DNA of 64,000 nucleotides from Lachnospiraceae bacterium (GTDB taxonomy: Bacteria; Bacillota_A; Clostridia; Lachnospirales; Lachnospiraceae). Shown here in pieces: positions 6,273-15,787 of the stretch. The position numbers and the translations under genes were made by a program. The notes under the pieces are model-generated. The model made no database searches, was not told where the DNA came from, and saw only the letters and a program-made list of their open reading frames with translations. The stretch covers positions 1 through 64,000 of the forward strand of contig SFGN01000002.1 of the NCBI GenBank assembly GCA_004556565.1, written 5' to 3'. Each line of letters starts with the position of its first letter. The stretch's first letter is position 1.

Positions 6273-9119
6273 ATGGCTAAAAAGATGGATGCCAGACAAT
6301 ATATAAGAATACGTGGTGCAAATGAAAACAATCTGAAAAATATTGATGTGGATATTCCAAGAGATGAACTGGTCGTATTGACGGGACTGAGCGGTTCGGG
6401 AAAGTCTTCACTTGCATTTGATACAATTTATGCGGAAGGGCAGCGGAGATATATGGAATCTTTATCTTCCTATGCGCGTCAGTTCCTGGGACAGATGGAA
6501 AAGCCGGATGTGGAAAGCATCGAAGGGCTTTCTCCGGCAATTTCTATTGACCAGAAATCTACGAACCATAATCCTCGTTCGACGGTGGGGACGGTGACGG
6601 AGATTTATGATTATTTTCGTCTGCTGTATGCAAGAATCGGCATACCGCATTGTCCTGAATGCGGAAAAGAAATCAAAAAGCAGTCTGTCGATGAAATGAC
6701 GGATCAGATAATGGAGATGCCGGAGGGAACGAGGATTCAGCTTCTTGCCCCGGTAGTACGCGGAAAAAAAGGAACGCATGCGAAGCTTTTTGAACGCGCC
6801 CGGAAAAGTGGATATGTGCGTGTGCGTGTTGACGGTAATCTGTATGAGCTTTCTGAAACGATTACACTTGATAAAAATATCAAACATAATATAGAGATTA
6901 TTGTAGACCGCCTGATCGTAAAGCCCGGTATTGAAAAGAGGTTGGTGGATTCGATTGAAAGCGTTTTGAATCTTGCAGAGGGGCTTTTGATCGTGGATGT
7001 GATCGGGGGAGAGTCTGTGAGCTTCAGCCAGAACTTTTCCTGTCCTGACTGCGGTGTCAGCATCGAGGAAATCGAACCGAGAAGTTTCTCATTTAATAAT
7101 CCGTTTGGCGCATGCCCGTCCTGTTTGGGACTGGGATTTAAGATGGAATTTTCAGAAGAGCTGATGATACCGGATCCGTCTCTGAGTATCAACGAAGGGG
7201 CAATAGCTGTTCTTGGCTGGCAGTCCTGCGCAGATAAAGGAAGTTTTACCAATGCCATTTTACAGGCATTGTGTAATGAATATGGGTTTGATCTGGATAC
7301 ACCATTCGAAGAATACCCGAAAAAAATCCATGACATTCTAATTTATGGAACGAACGGGAAAACCGTGAAGGTATATTATAAAGGGCAGAGAGGTGAGGGA
7401 ATTTACGATGTTGTTTTTGAAGGACTGATCCGCAGTGTTGAGCGGAAGTACCGCGAAACGCATTCTGAAGTCACGAAAGCAGAATATGAGACTTATATGA
7501 ATATTACGCCGTGTTATGACTGTAAAGGGCAGCGCCTGAAAAAGAGCGCACTGGCAGTGACCGTCGGGGATAAGAATATTTCTCAGGTGACGGAACTGTC
7601 AATCGTAAAATTACAGGAATTTCTTAAAGGATTGGAGCTTACGAAGACGCAGCATCTTATCGGGGATCAGATTCTGAAAGCAATTCATGCCAGGATACAG
7701 TTTTTGATGGATGTAGGGCTTGATTATCTTACTCTGGGGCGTGCGGCCGGTTCATTGTCCGGCGGTGAGGCACAGAGAATACGTCTGGCGACCCAGATTG
7801 GCTCCGGGTTGGTAGGGGTGGCTTATATCCTGGATGAACCGAGTATCGGGCTTCATCAGAGAGATAACGACAAACTTCTTGCCACATTGAAGCATCTGCG
7901 GGATTTGGGCAATTCGTTGATCGTGGTGGAGCATGATGAGGATACCATGCGCGCCGCAGACTGTATCGTTGATATCGGACCGGGCGCAGGAGAACACGGC
8001 GGACAGGTCGTAGCTGTCGGAACTGCCGAAGAGCTGATGCAGTGCGAAAATTCGATTACCGGAGAATATCTGAGCGGAAAAAAGAAAATCCCGGTGCCTG
8101 AGGTAAGGAAAAAACCCACCGGATTTTTAAAAGTTGTAGGCGCACGGGAGAATAATCTGAAAAATATTGACGTGGAATTTCCACTGGGAGTGATGACCTG
8201 CGTGACCGGAGTGTCCGGTTCGGGAAAAAGCTCCCTTGTAAATGAAATTTTATATAAACGGCTGGCGAAAGAACTGAACCGTGCAAGAACGATTCCGGGA
8301 AAACATAAACGAATAGAAGGAATCGAACAGGTGGACAAGGTCATCAATATCGATCAGTCTCCGATTGGGAGGACACCGCGCTCTAATCCTGCAACTTACA
8401 CGGGAGTTTTTGACCTGATCAGGGATTTGTTTGCAGCGTGCCCGGACGCGAAAGCAAGAGGGTACAAAAAAGGCAGATTCAGTTTTAATGTTAAAGGAGG
8501 TAGATGTGAAGCCTGCGCCGGAGACGGTATTCTTAAAATAGAAATGCATTTCCTGCCTGATGTGTATGTACCATGTGAGGTCTGCGGAGGAAAGCGCTAT
8601 AACCGGGAGACGCTTGAGGTAAAATACAAAGGAAAGAGTATTTATGATGTGCTTAATATGACTGTTGAAGAAGCTGTAACATTTTTTGAAAATGTGCCGT
8701 CTATCCGCAGAAAAATGGAGACACTGTATGATGTGGGGCTATCCTATATCCGTCTGGGGCAGCCTTCCACGCAACTTTCGGGAGGGGAGGCACAGAGGAT
8801 TAAACTGGCGGCGGAATTAAGTAAAAGGAGCACAGGTAAGACGGTGTATATTCTGGATGAGCCGACCACAGGTCTGCATTTTGCGGATGTCCATAAGCTG
8901 ACAGAAATTCTAAGACGTCTGGCTGACGACGGCAACACAGTTATAGTGATTGAACATAATCTTGATGTGATAAAAACAGCGGATTATATTATTGATATCG
9001 GACCGGAAGGAGGAGACAGAGGAGGAACTGTCATTGCACATGGAACTCCTGAGGAAGTGGCGAAGAATGAAAAATCGTATACAGGGAAGTATATTGATGC
9101 AATTCTTAAGAAAAACTAA
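6273..9119 (+). CDS. uvrA: UvrABC excinuclease subunit A
   Basis: UvrA (948 residues), the dimeric DNA-damage sensor ATPase of nucleotide excision repair. Two ABC ATPase modules are visible: Walker A GLSGSGKSSLAFDTIYAEG near the N-terminus and GVSGSGKSSL in the second half, with signature motifs LSGGEAQRIRLA and LSGGEAQRIKLA. Cys-pair zinc modules occur at CPECGKE, CPDCG..CPSCLG and CEAC..CEVCGG. Start chosen at 6273 because AGGAGATTAGAA precedes that ATG; the frame is open back to an ATG at 6222 but has no ribosome binding site there. The 110-nt gap from uvrB holds GC-rich inverted repeats (CCGGAT/ATCCGG) that may form structure. Likely cotranscribed with uvrB. Confidence 0.98.
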   Translation: MAKKMDARQYIRIRGANENNLKNIDVDIPRDELVVLTGLSGSGKSSLAFDTIYAEGQRRYMESLSSYARQFLGQMEKPDVESIEGLSPAISIDQKSTNHNPRSTVGTVTEIYDYFRLLYARIGIPHCPECGKEIKKQSVDEMTDQIMEMPEGTRIQLLAPVVRGKKGTHAKLFERARKSGYVRVRVDGNLYELSETITLDKNIKHNIEIIVDRLIVKPGIEKRLVDSIESVLNLAEGLLIVDVIGGESVSFSQNFSCPDCGVSIEEIEPRSFSFNNPFGACPSCLGLGFKMEFSEELMIPDPSLSINEGAIAVLGWQSCADKGSFTNAILQALCNEYGFDLDTPFEEYPKKIHDILIYGTNGKTVKVYYKGQRGEGIYDVVFEGLIRSVERKYRETHSEVTKAEYETYMNITPCYDCKGQRLKKSALAVTVGDKNISQVTELSIVKLQEFLKGLELTKTQHLIGDQILKAIHARIQFLMDVGLDYLTLGRAAGSLSGGEAQRIRLATQIGSGLVGVAYILDEPSIGLHQRDNDKLLATLKHLRDLGNSLIVVEHDEDTMRAADCIVDIGPGAGEHGGQVVAVGTAEELMQCENSITGEYLSGKKKIPVPEVRKKPTGFLKVVGARENNLKNIDVEFPLGVMTCVTGVSGSGKSSLVNEILYKRLAKELNRARTIPGKHKRIEGIEQVDKVINIDQSPIGRTPRSNPATYTGVFDLIRDLFAACPDAKARGYKKGRFSFNVKGGRCEACAGDGILKIEMHFLPDVYVPCEVCGGKRYNRETLEVKYKGKSIYDVLNMTVEEAVTFFENVPSIRRKMETLYDVGLSYIRLGQPSTQLSGGEAQRIKLAAELSKRSTGKTVYILDEPTTGLHFADVHKLTEILRRLADDGNTVIVIEHNLDVIKTADYIIDIGPEGGDRGGTVIAHGTPEEVAKNEKSYTGKYIDAILKKN

Positions 9120-9177
9120 GAAGAGTAATAACAGGGGTGGGCAGTGAGCAAACATTTCTGTCCGAAGGGAGCGTTAT

Positions 9178-10167
9178 ATGTCAATGGATATTGGGATTGA
9201 TCTGGGAACGGCCAGCGTGCTGGTATACGTAAAGGGAAAAGGAGTGGTTCTCAAAGAGCCGTCGGTGGTGGCATTTGACAGGGAGACAAATGAAATCAAG
9301 GCAATCGGAGAGGAAGCCAGGCAGATGCTCGGGAGGACACCGGGCAATATAGTAGCGATCCGGCCGCTTCGCAAAGGGGTGATTTCCGATTATACAGTGA
9401 CGGAAAAAATGATTAAATATTTTGTACACAAATCACTTGGAAGAAGAACCTTTAAGAAACCACGCATCAGTATCTGCGTGCCCAGCGAAGTGACGGAAGT
9501 GGAAAAGAAAGCAGTGGAGGAAGCAACTTATGCTGCAGGAGCCCGGGAGGTTTATCTGATAGAAGAACCGGTTGCCGCAGCCATAGGGGCAGGCATAGAT
9601 ATTTCAAAACCGTGCGGGAATATGATCGTGGACATCGGAGGAGGCACGTCGGACATTGCAGTGATTTCCCTGGGTGGTTCTGTCGTTAAGGATTCCATCA
9701 AAATTGCGGGAGACGATTTTGACGAAGCAATCGTGCGTTACATGCGGAAAAAGCATAATCTTCTTATAGGTGAGAGGACTGCGGAGGATATCAAAATTCG
9801 GATCGGTACGACCTACCCGATGGCAGAAGAACAGATGATGGAAGTGTGTGGAAGAAACCTGATAACCGGGCTGCCCAAAACCGTTAATGTGACATCTTCT
9901 GAAACTGAGAAGGCACTGTCGGAGGTGACGGGGCAGATTGTGGAGGCGGTCATCAGCGTTCTGGAGCAGACACCGCCGGAACTGTCGGCGGATATTCTGG
10001 AGAGAGGTATTGTGCTCACCGGAGGCGGTGCAATGCTCCGGGGGTTAGAAAAATTGATCGAAGAGAGGACAGGGATTCACACGATGACGGCGGAAGACCC
10101 GATGAAAGCTGTGGCAATCGGGACCGGTGAATTCGTAGAATTTATGAGTGTACGAAAAAGTCTGTAA
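9178..10167 (+). CDS. mreB: MreB/Mbl-type actin-like cell-shape protein
   Basis: A 329-residue bacterial actin of the MreB family that polymerises under the membrane and directs sidewall peptidoglycan synthesis. Actin-fold signatures: phosphate-1 motif DIGIDLGTASVLVYV (residues 3-17), phosphate-2 VDIGGGTSDIAVISLGG, the EEPVAAAIGAG segment and the adenosine motif GIVLTGGGAMLRGLEKLI. Ribosome binding site GAAGGGAG. MreC and MreD genes do not follow, so this is a stand-alone copy; it could be a second paralogue (Mbl or MreBH type), which the sequence alone does not decide. It is spaced 58 nt after uvrA and 6 nt before recD2. Confidence 0.93.
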   Translation: MSMDIGIDLGTASVLVYVKGKGVVLKEPSVVAFDRETNEIKAIGEEARQMLGRTPGNIVAIRPLRKGVISDYTVTEKMIKYFVHKSLGRRTFKKPRISICVPSEVTEVEKKAVEEATYAAGAREVYLIEEPVAAAIGAGIDISKPCGNMIVDIGGGTSDIAVISLGGSVVKDSIKIAGDDFDEAIVRYMRKKHNLLIGERTAEDIKIRIGTTYPMAEEQMMEVCGRNLITGLPKTVNVTSSETEKALSEVTGQIVEAVISVLEQTPPELSADILERGIVLTGGGAMLRGLEKLIEERTGIHTMTAEDPMKAVAIGTGEFVEFMSVRKSL

Positions 10168-10173
10168 TGTGGG

Positions 10174-12405
10174 GTGAGGATACCATTGGAAATGATCAGT
10201 GGATATGTGGAACACATTGTGTTCCGGAATGACGAGAACGGATACACAGTGTTTGGCCTTGATATAGAAGGAAAAGAGCTTACCTGTGTCGGAAGTTTTC
10301 ATTATATCAGTGAAGGCGAACGGATGGAACTAAACGGGGAATATGTCAATCATAATATTTACGGGAAACAGTTTAAGGTCAGCTCTTATCAGATAAAAGA
10401 GCCGGAGGATGCCGTGTCTGTCGAACGTTATCTTGGCTCCGGAGCTGTCAAAGGGATCGGGAAAGCTCTGGCAGGAAAAATAGTAAAAAAATTCGGAGCA
10501 GATACATTTCGGATTATCGAAGAGGAACCGGAGCGGCTTGCAGAGATTAAAGGTATCAGTGAGCGGAAGGCAAGAGAAATTGCCGTTCAGCTTGATGAAA
10601 AGAAAGATATGCGAAGAGCGATGATGTATCTTCAGAAATATGGTGTTTCGACAGCGTTGGCAGCAAAGATTTATCAATATTACGGAGCAAAGCTGTACCA
10701 GATTCTTGAGGAAAATCCATACAGGCTGGCGGATGATATTGATGGTGTTGGATTTAAAACGGCGGATGAGATCGCTTCCCGCGCAGGCATCCGACCGGAC
10801 TCGGATTTCCGGATTAAGAGCGGCATATATTATGTGCTGCAGCAGGCATCGGGGGAAGGACATATTTATCTACCGCAGGATATGCTGGTGAGTAAAGCCG
10901 AGCAGATTCTGGGCGTAAAAATACAGGAAGTTGAGAAATATGTGATGGATCTTTGTATCGAACGTAAGATTGTGCGGAAAGAAGAACAAGGGGAAATTCG
11001 CATTTATCCGTCACATTTTTATTATATGGAGCTGAATACGGCACGTATGCTGCACGATCTGGATATTGATTGTGAGATTCCGGAAGCAATGATGGAGCAG
11101 CGTCTGCGTACAGTTGAAGAAAAAGAAAAAATCATTTTGGATGAAATGCAGCACCGGGCTGTGATTGAAGCAATTAAACATGGACTTCTGATCCTGACGG
11201 GAGGTCCGGGCACCGGGAAAACGACTACCATCAATACCATGATACAGTTTTTTGAGAGCGAAGGGATGGATATCATGCTTGCAGCCCCGACCGGCAGAGC
11301 CGCAAAGCGGATGACGGAGGCTACCGGGTATGAAGCCCAGACAATACACCGTCTTCTGGAGGTTAACGGAAATCCTGAGGAAGAAGGAAGCATAAACGGT
11401 TTTATGAGGAACAGGGATAATCCTCTGGAAGCGGACGTTATCATTATTGATGAGATGTCAATGGTGGATCTTCCTCTTATGCATTCTCTTTTATCCGCAA
11501 TCGCGGCAGGAACCAGGCTGATTCTGGTGGGGGATGTGAATCAGCTGCCGTCAGTAGGACCGGGAAGTGTGTTGAAGGATATTATTTCTTCAGGATGCTT
11601 CCATGTTGTGACGCTGACACGTATTTTCCGGCAGGCGGGGGAAAGCGATATTGTGGTGAATGCACATAAAATCAATGCAGGGGAACCGGTTGCGGCAGAT
11701 AATAAAAGCAGGGACTTTTTCTTCCTCAGGCGTCAGGATGCGGACATTATTATCCGTGTCATAATCGCGCTGATTCAGGAAAAGCTTCCACGTTACGTGG
11801 ATGCCGGGCCAAATGAAATCCAGGTCATGACACCTACAAGGAAGGGACTTCTGGGAGTGGAGCGCCTGAATACTGTTCTTCAGAGATATCTGAATCCTCC
11901 GAAACCCGGAAAAGAAGAACGCGAGATCGGCGGCAGAATTTTCCGAGTAGGTGACAAAGTGATGCAGATTAAGAATAATTATCAGCTGGAGTGGGAAATC
12001 AAGACAAAAAGAGGACTGACGGTTGACAGCGGTTTCGGCGTGTTTAACGGGGACATGGGTATCGTACGTTCAATTAATGTTTATGAGGAAACGATAGAAG
12101 TGGAGTATGATGAACACCGGCGCGTCAGCTATCCGTTTGAAATGACGGAAGAACTGGAGCTTGCATATGCAATTACTGTACATAAGTCACAGGGGAGTGA
12201 ATATCCTGCGGGCATTCTGCCGCTTTTGCAGGGTCCGAGACCGTTATATAACCGTAACCTTTTGTATACGGCTGTCACGAGGGCAAAAAAATGCCTGACG
12301 ATTGTGGGAAGCGAAGAAGTATTTCAGGCAATGATAAAGAACAAAAGTGAGATGAGCCGGTTTACAAGTCTTTCGGAAAGAATACGGGAGCTGCAGGAGA
12401 ACTGA
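10174..12405 (+). CDS. recD2: RecD2-type ATP-dependent DNA helicase
   Basis: A superfamily 1B 5'-3' helicase of the RecD2 (YrrC) type that acts without RecBC. Layout: N-terminal OB-like and helix-hairpin-helix region (about 1-300: GSGAVKGIGKALAGKIVKKF, LYQILEENPYRLADDIDGVG), then the ATPase with Walker A GGPGTGKTTT, Walker B IIIDEMSMVD, GDVNQLPSVGPG, and motif VI AVTRAKKCL after TVHKSQGSEYP. At 743 residues it is full length. Start is ambiguous: GTG at 10174, TTG at 10186 or ATG at 10192; GAGG at 10176-10179 would suit the TTG or ATG. It begins a few bases after mreB and is probably translated from the same transcript. Confidence 0.95.
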   Translation: MRIPLEMISGYVEHIVFRNDENGYTVFGLDIEGKELTCVGSFHYISEGERMELNGEYVNHNIYGKQFKVSSYQIKEPEDAVSVERYLGSGAVKGIGKALAGKIVKKFGADTFRIIEEEPERLAEIKGISERKAREIAVQLDEKKDMRRAMMYLQKYGVSTALAAKIYQYYGAKLYQILEENPYRLADDIDGVGFKTADEIASRAGIRPDSDFRIKSGIYYVLQQASGEGHIYLPQDMLVSKAEQILGVKIQEVEKYVMDLCIERKIVRKEEQGEIRIYPSHFYYMELNTARMLHDLDIDCEIPEAMMEQRLRTVEEKEKIILDEMQHRAVIEAIKHGLLILTGGPGTGKTTTINTMIQFFESEGMDIMLAAPTGRAAKRMTEATGYEAQTIHRLLEVNGNPEEEGSINGFMRNRDNPLEADVIIIDEMSMVDLPLMHSLLSAIAAGTRLILVGDVNQLPSVGPGSVLKDIISSGCFHVVTLTRIFRQAGESDIVVNAHKINAGEPVAADNKSRDFFFLRRQDADIIIRVIIALIQEKLPRYVDAGPNEIQVMTPTRKGLLGVERLNTVLQRYLNPPKPGKEEREIGGRIFRVGDKVMQIKNNYQLEWEIKTKRGLTVDSGFGVFNGDMGIVRSINVYEETIEVEYDEHRRVSYPFEMTEELELAYAITVHKSQGSEYPAGILPLLQGPRPLYNRNLLYTAVTRAKKCLTIVGSEEVFQAMIKNKSEMSRFTSLSERIRELQEN

Positions 12406-12521
12406 CTGTAGAAGGGAGCACTATTATAAAAAAGAGCATTATAAAAAAGGAAATTATTAAGAGTTTTATAAAAAGAATTACCGACAGCATCCTGAACCTG
12501 CTGTATCCGCAGGTATGCCCG

Positions 12522-13187
12522 ATGTGCGGCAAAATCACACCAAAAGAAGAACCGGGCAAAATCTGTTCCTCATGTAGGAAGCACATTGTGTATATTAAAG
12601 AGCCGCGCTGCATGAAATGCGGAAAGCCGGTATCTTCTGTGGAACAAGAGTTTTGTTACGATTGTTCCAGATATAACTATGCTTATGACCAGGGGAGAAG
12701 CCTGTGGCTTCACAGTGGTGAGGCGGCCGCAGCCATCTATCAGATGAAGTTCCATAATAAACGATGTTATGCGGCTGTTTTTGCACAGGAGATGGCGGTA
12801 CGATACGGGGAATGGATCCGCAGAAATTTTGTTGAGGAAATCATACCTGTTCCGCTGCACAAATCAAGAAAAAAAGCACGGGGGTTTAATCAGGCGGAAC
12901 TTCTTGCAGAAGAATTGGGCAGAATCATGGAAATACCGGTTAACAAAAAAGTCGTATTCCGCATTCGGAACACAAAACCGCAGAAGTTCCTTGATGACCG
13001 TCAGAGGCAGGATAATCTGAAGGACGCATTTGGAGTGAGCCGTACCTGGAATGTTAAGGAAAAAGTACTGCTGATTGACGATATTTATACGACCGGAAAT
13101 ACCATTCACCGCATTTCGTCACTGCTGAAAAGAGTGGGCGTCCAAAAAGTGTATTTTTTGACTATAAGCATTGGACAAGGTCTCTGA
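12522..13187 (+). CDS. comF: ComF family phosphoribosyltransferase-like protein
   Basis: ComF links DNA uptake or recombination with a phosphoribosyltransferase fold. The N-terminal zinc-type cysteines (CGK, CSSC, CMKCGKPV, CYDCSR) and the PRPP-binding loop VLLIDDIYTTGNT with DRQRQDNLKDAFGV are visible. 12522 is the first canonical ATG but is probably not the true start: in frame just upstream are codons for LLYPQVCP, the usual ComF opening including the first Cys of the CxxC pair. Upstream to the recD2 stop there is no in-frame ATG, GTG or TTG; candidates are ATT at 12423 (GGGAG 4 nt before), ATT at 12456 (AAGGA before) or CTG at 12492. Rare-start initiation or a lost start codon are both possible. 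Confidence 0.9.
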   Translation: MCGKITPKEEPGKICSSCRKHIVYIKEPRCMKCGKPVSSVEQEFCYDCSRYNYAYDQGRSLWLHSGEAAAAIYQMKFHNKRCYAAVFAQEMAVRYGEWIRRNFVEEIIPVPLHKSRKKARGFNQAELLAEELGRIMEIPVNKKVVFRIRNTKPQKFLDDRQRQDNLKDAFGVSRTWNVKEKVLLIDDIYTTGNTIHRISSLLKRVGVQKVYFLTISIGQGL

Positions 13188-13266
13188 GTATATGCTATAC
13201 TGAAGTGACAGGTTAATTATGATGCAATGCAGAGTTATTTTGGAGTAAGAGGGTAGATGTTATAGT

Positions 13267-13659
13267 ATGTTGGATAAGAAGAAAATCAAGCTGATGTCCA
13301 GAATGGCAGCGTATGACAAGAAAAATGCCGGACCGGATCTGAAAATCAGCAGTTATTATAAAAAAGATTATGTCAGCTTAAATACATTGATTTCAATATT
13401 GTGGATCACTTTTGGCTATATTATCGGAGCGGCGCTCTATGTATTATGTAATGTGGAATTCCTGTTAGAAAATCTTACAATTACAAAGCTGCTTCTTATG
13501 GGTGCGATAGCGGTCGGCATCTATTTCATTCTTTTGATTATCTACGGTGTGTGTGCCAGCAGTTTTTACGGCGCGAAACACCATAAGGCAAAGCTCCGTG
13601 CGAAGAGATATTACAGAGATCTGGCACGGCTGGCGAGGATGGATCATACTAGAGAATGA
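13267..13659 (+). CDS. small membrane protein, function unknown
   Basis: A 130-residue basic protein with two predicted membrane helices (about 43-64, SILWITFGYIIGAALYVLC, and about 74-97, LLLMGAIAVGIYFILLIIYG) and Lys/Arg-rich cytoplasmic ends (MLDKKKIKLMSRMAAYDKK; KHHKAKLRAKRYYRDLARLA). I do not recognise a named family. It sits between comF and the membrane protein preceding cdaA. A weak promoter-like pair (TTGGAC at 13171, TATACT at 13196, 19-nt spacing) lies before it, which would separate it from comF. Confidence 0.75.
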   Translation: MLDKKKIKLMSRMAAYDKKNAGPDLKISSYYKKDYVSLNTLISILWITFGYIIGAALYVLCNVEFLLENLTITKLLLMGAIAVGIYFILLIIYGVCASSFYGAKHHKAKLRAKRYYRDLARLARMDHTRE

Positions 13660-13713
13660 ATCTGTTCGGCAGGTTAGTTGAGTAAGATAAATATGAAGGA
13701 GAAAGAATAAGAT

Positions 13714-14880
13714 ATGAGTACGATACTTGTCTGGAGAAAACAATTGCAGAATTTGTATGCAAAGTTTTCCGTATACATCATAATAGTGTTGAAATTAATT
13801 GCAGGATTTCTGGTGTTCAGCCTGATAAATTCCAATATTGGATTTATGGAAAAGGCGGCTTCTGTGATGTGCACAGCCGGTCTTTCCGTAGTCTGTGCAT
13901 TTTTGCCGATGATAGTCATGACGCTGGCCGCCTCTGCGCTGGTATTGATACATTTGTTTGAATTATCTATAGCTGTTGCAGTTGTGACCGGAGTATATTT
14001 TGTGTTAATGTATATTTTCTATTTCCGCTTTTCATCCGGAACATCCTGGCTGATTCTAATGACAGCGGTGTCTTTCACACTGAAGGTTCCTCTTGTTGTC
14101 CCTGTGGCTGTCGGACTGCTGGGAACACCGGCCTGTATTGTTCCGGCGGCGTGTGGGACATTCTGCTATTATATCATCCGCCTCGTCATGAATTCTTCCA
14201 GTATGTTTAAGGCTGATGGTCTGGAAGGGATGATTGCATCAGCAGTGGCATTTGCAAAAAAGACAATGACGAATAAAGAGATGTGGGTAATGGTGGCTGC
14301 AGTAGTGATTTGCATTTTGCTTGTGTACGGAGTACGGAGATGCTCTGTGGACCATGCATGGAAGATCGCATCCGTATCAGGTGTGATCGCGGCAGTTCTT
14401 GTATGTACGGCAGGGAACATTGCTTTGGATGTACATATTTCCTATACAACGCTTGCAATTAGCGGGGTACTGGCAATTGTGACCGGACTTGTACTGGAAA
14501 TTCTTTTCCTGTCGGTTGATTATACACGGACAGAACGGTTGGAATTTGAGGATGATGAATATCATTATTATGTAAAGGCTGTTCCGAAGTTCGCCGTAAC
14601 GGTTCCGGAAAAAAGTGTACAGCATATCAATGAGAGGCAGAGCAGCACCGGAGAAAATACGGAAAACGGCTGGGGCAATGATTCCGGATGGCGGGATGAC
14701 GATGAACAGGAAGAAATTAATGATCCTCATTCATCAGACGATGATGAAGATATGGATACCGGATGGTCGGAGAGTAATAAAAAAGAAATAGAAGCTGATA
14801 CGATTCTGCTGACAAGAAGCCTGAATAAGGAATTGGGGCTGGATGTCTCTGAAAGAAACAAGCCGGCCGAAAAAGAATAA
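13714..14880 (+). CDS. polytopic membrane protein with acidic tail, upstream of cdaA
   Basis: A 388-residue protein. The first ~275 residues hold about seven or eight membrane helices rich in Val, Ala and Ile. The rest is a cytoplasmic-looking tail opening with RLEFEDDEYHYYVKAVPK, followed by an Asp/Glu/Ser-rich disordered stretch (DSGWRDDDEQEE, SSDDDEDMDTGW) and a short amphipathic end. I do not assign a function. The gene ends 37 nt before cdaA and is likely cotranscribed, so a role in c-di-AMP or cell-envelope physiology is possible but is only inferred from position. Confidence 0.8.
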   Translation: MSTILVWRKQLQNLYAKFSVYIIIVLKLIAGFLVFSLINSNIGFMEKAASVMCTAGLSVVCAFLPMIVMTLAASALVLIHLFELSIAVAVVTGVYFVLMYIFYFRFSSGTSWLILMTAVSFTLKVPLVVPVAVGLLGTPACIVPAACGTFCYYIIRLVMNSSSMFKADGLEGMIASAVAFAKKTMTNKEMWVMVAAVVICILLVYGVRRCSVDHAWKIASVSGVIAAVLVCTAGNIALDVHISYTTLAISGVLAIVTGLVLEILFLSVDYTRTERLEFEDDEYHYYVKAVPKFAVTVPEKSVQHINERQSSTGENTENGWGNDSGWRDDDEQEEINDPHSSDDDEDMDTGWSESNKKEIEADTILLTRSLNKELGLDVSERNKPAEKE

Positions 14881-14917
14881 CAGGTCCGGCGGACTTTAGA
14901 AACAGGGAGGTGATAAG

Positions 14918-15787
14918 GTGGAACAGTGGGTGAAGAACTTCTTTGATAAATATATAAGTGAAATGTATTTCCCATCGGTCGGCCTTATAGATGTTATAGA
15001 GATACTGATTATCGCAGTCATCGTTTATGAGATTATGCTGTGGATAAAAAATACCAAGGCGTGGATGCTCATGAAGGGGATTGCTATACTTGCCGTGTTT
15101 ATTTTTATAGCTGCTCTGTTTCGCATGCATACCATTTTGTTCCTCGCGAAAGCGTCAATAAATGTATTGGCAGTGGGAGCAGTGGTTGTGTTTCAGCCGG
15201 AATTGAGGCGGGCATTGGAAAAACTGGGTGAGAAAGATTTATTCGGCAACTTTAAGGTTTTTGACAGAAGCCGGGAAAACGAGCGGTTTACGGCAGATAC
15301 ACTGGATGGAATTGTAAATGCCTGCTTTTCCATGGGAAGCGTGAAGACAGGAGCGCTGATTGTCGTGGAACAGGCAATTCGTCTTACAGAGTATGAAATG
15401 ACGGGAATCGAACTGGACTGTAAAGTGTCTGAGCAGGTTCTGGTGAATATATTTGAACATAATACCCCGCTTCATGACGGAGCCGTCATTATACGCGGAG
15501 ACAGAATAACATCAGCTACCTGTTATTTGCCATTGTCGGATAATATGCAGATCAGCAAAGATTTGGGAACCAGGCATCGCGCCGCACTTGGAATGAGTGA
15601 GGTAAGTGACGCACTGGTTATTGTTGTTTCGGAAGAAACAGGGAATGTATCACTGGCTATCGGCGGAAGGCTTTACCGGGGGATCACTCCGGAGTATCTG
15701 ACAACGAAGCTGGGACAGATTCAGTGCAGAGCCTCTGAACAAAAGAAATATACATGGCGGAAAGGATGGCGGAAGCATGAAGAATAA
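14918..15787 (+). CDS. cdaA: diadenylate cyclase CdaA
   Basis: A membrane-bound diadenylate cyclase that makes c-di-AMP from two ATP; the nucleotide controls potassium, osmolyte and wall homeostasis in Firmicutes. Three N-terminal helices (about 20-100) precede a DisA_N/DAC domain with the conserved DGA motif (NTPLHDGAVIIRGDRI), SATCYLPLS and the RHR motif LGTRHRAALGMSE. The length of 289 is normal for CdaA. Ribosome binding site AGGGAGGTGATAAG; the start is drawn as GTG or ATG equivalent at 14918. It overlaps cdaR by 11 nt, the usual coupled arrangement of cyclase and regulator. Confidence 0.97.
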   Translation: MEQWVKNFFDKYISEMYFPSVGLIDVIEILIIAVIVYEIMLWIKNTKAWMLMKGIAILAVFIFIAALFRMHTILFLAKASINVLAVGAVVVFQPELRRALEKLGEKDLFGNFKVFDRSRENERFTADTLDGIVNACFSMGSVKTGALIVVEQAIRLTEYEMTGIELDCKVSEQVLVNIFEHNTPLHDGAVIIRGDRITSATCYLPLSDNMQISKDLGTRHRAALGMSEVSDALVIVVSEETGNVSLAIGGRLYRGITPEYLTTKLGQIQCRASEQKKYTWRKGWRKHEE

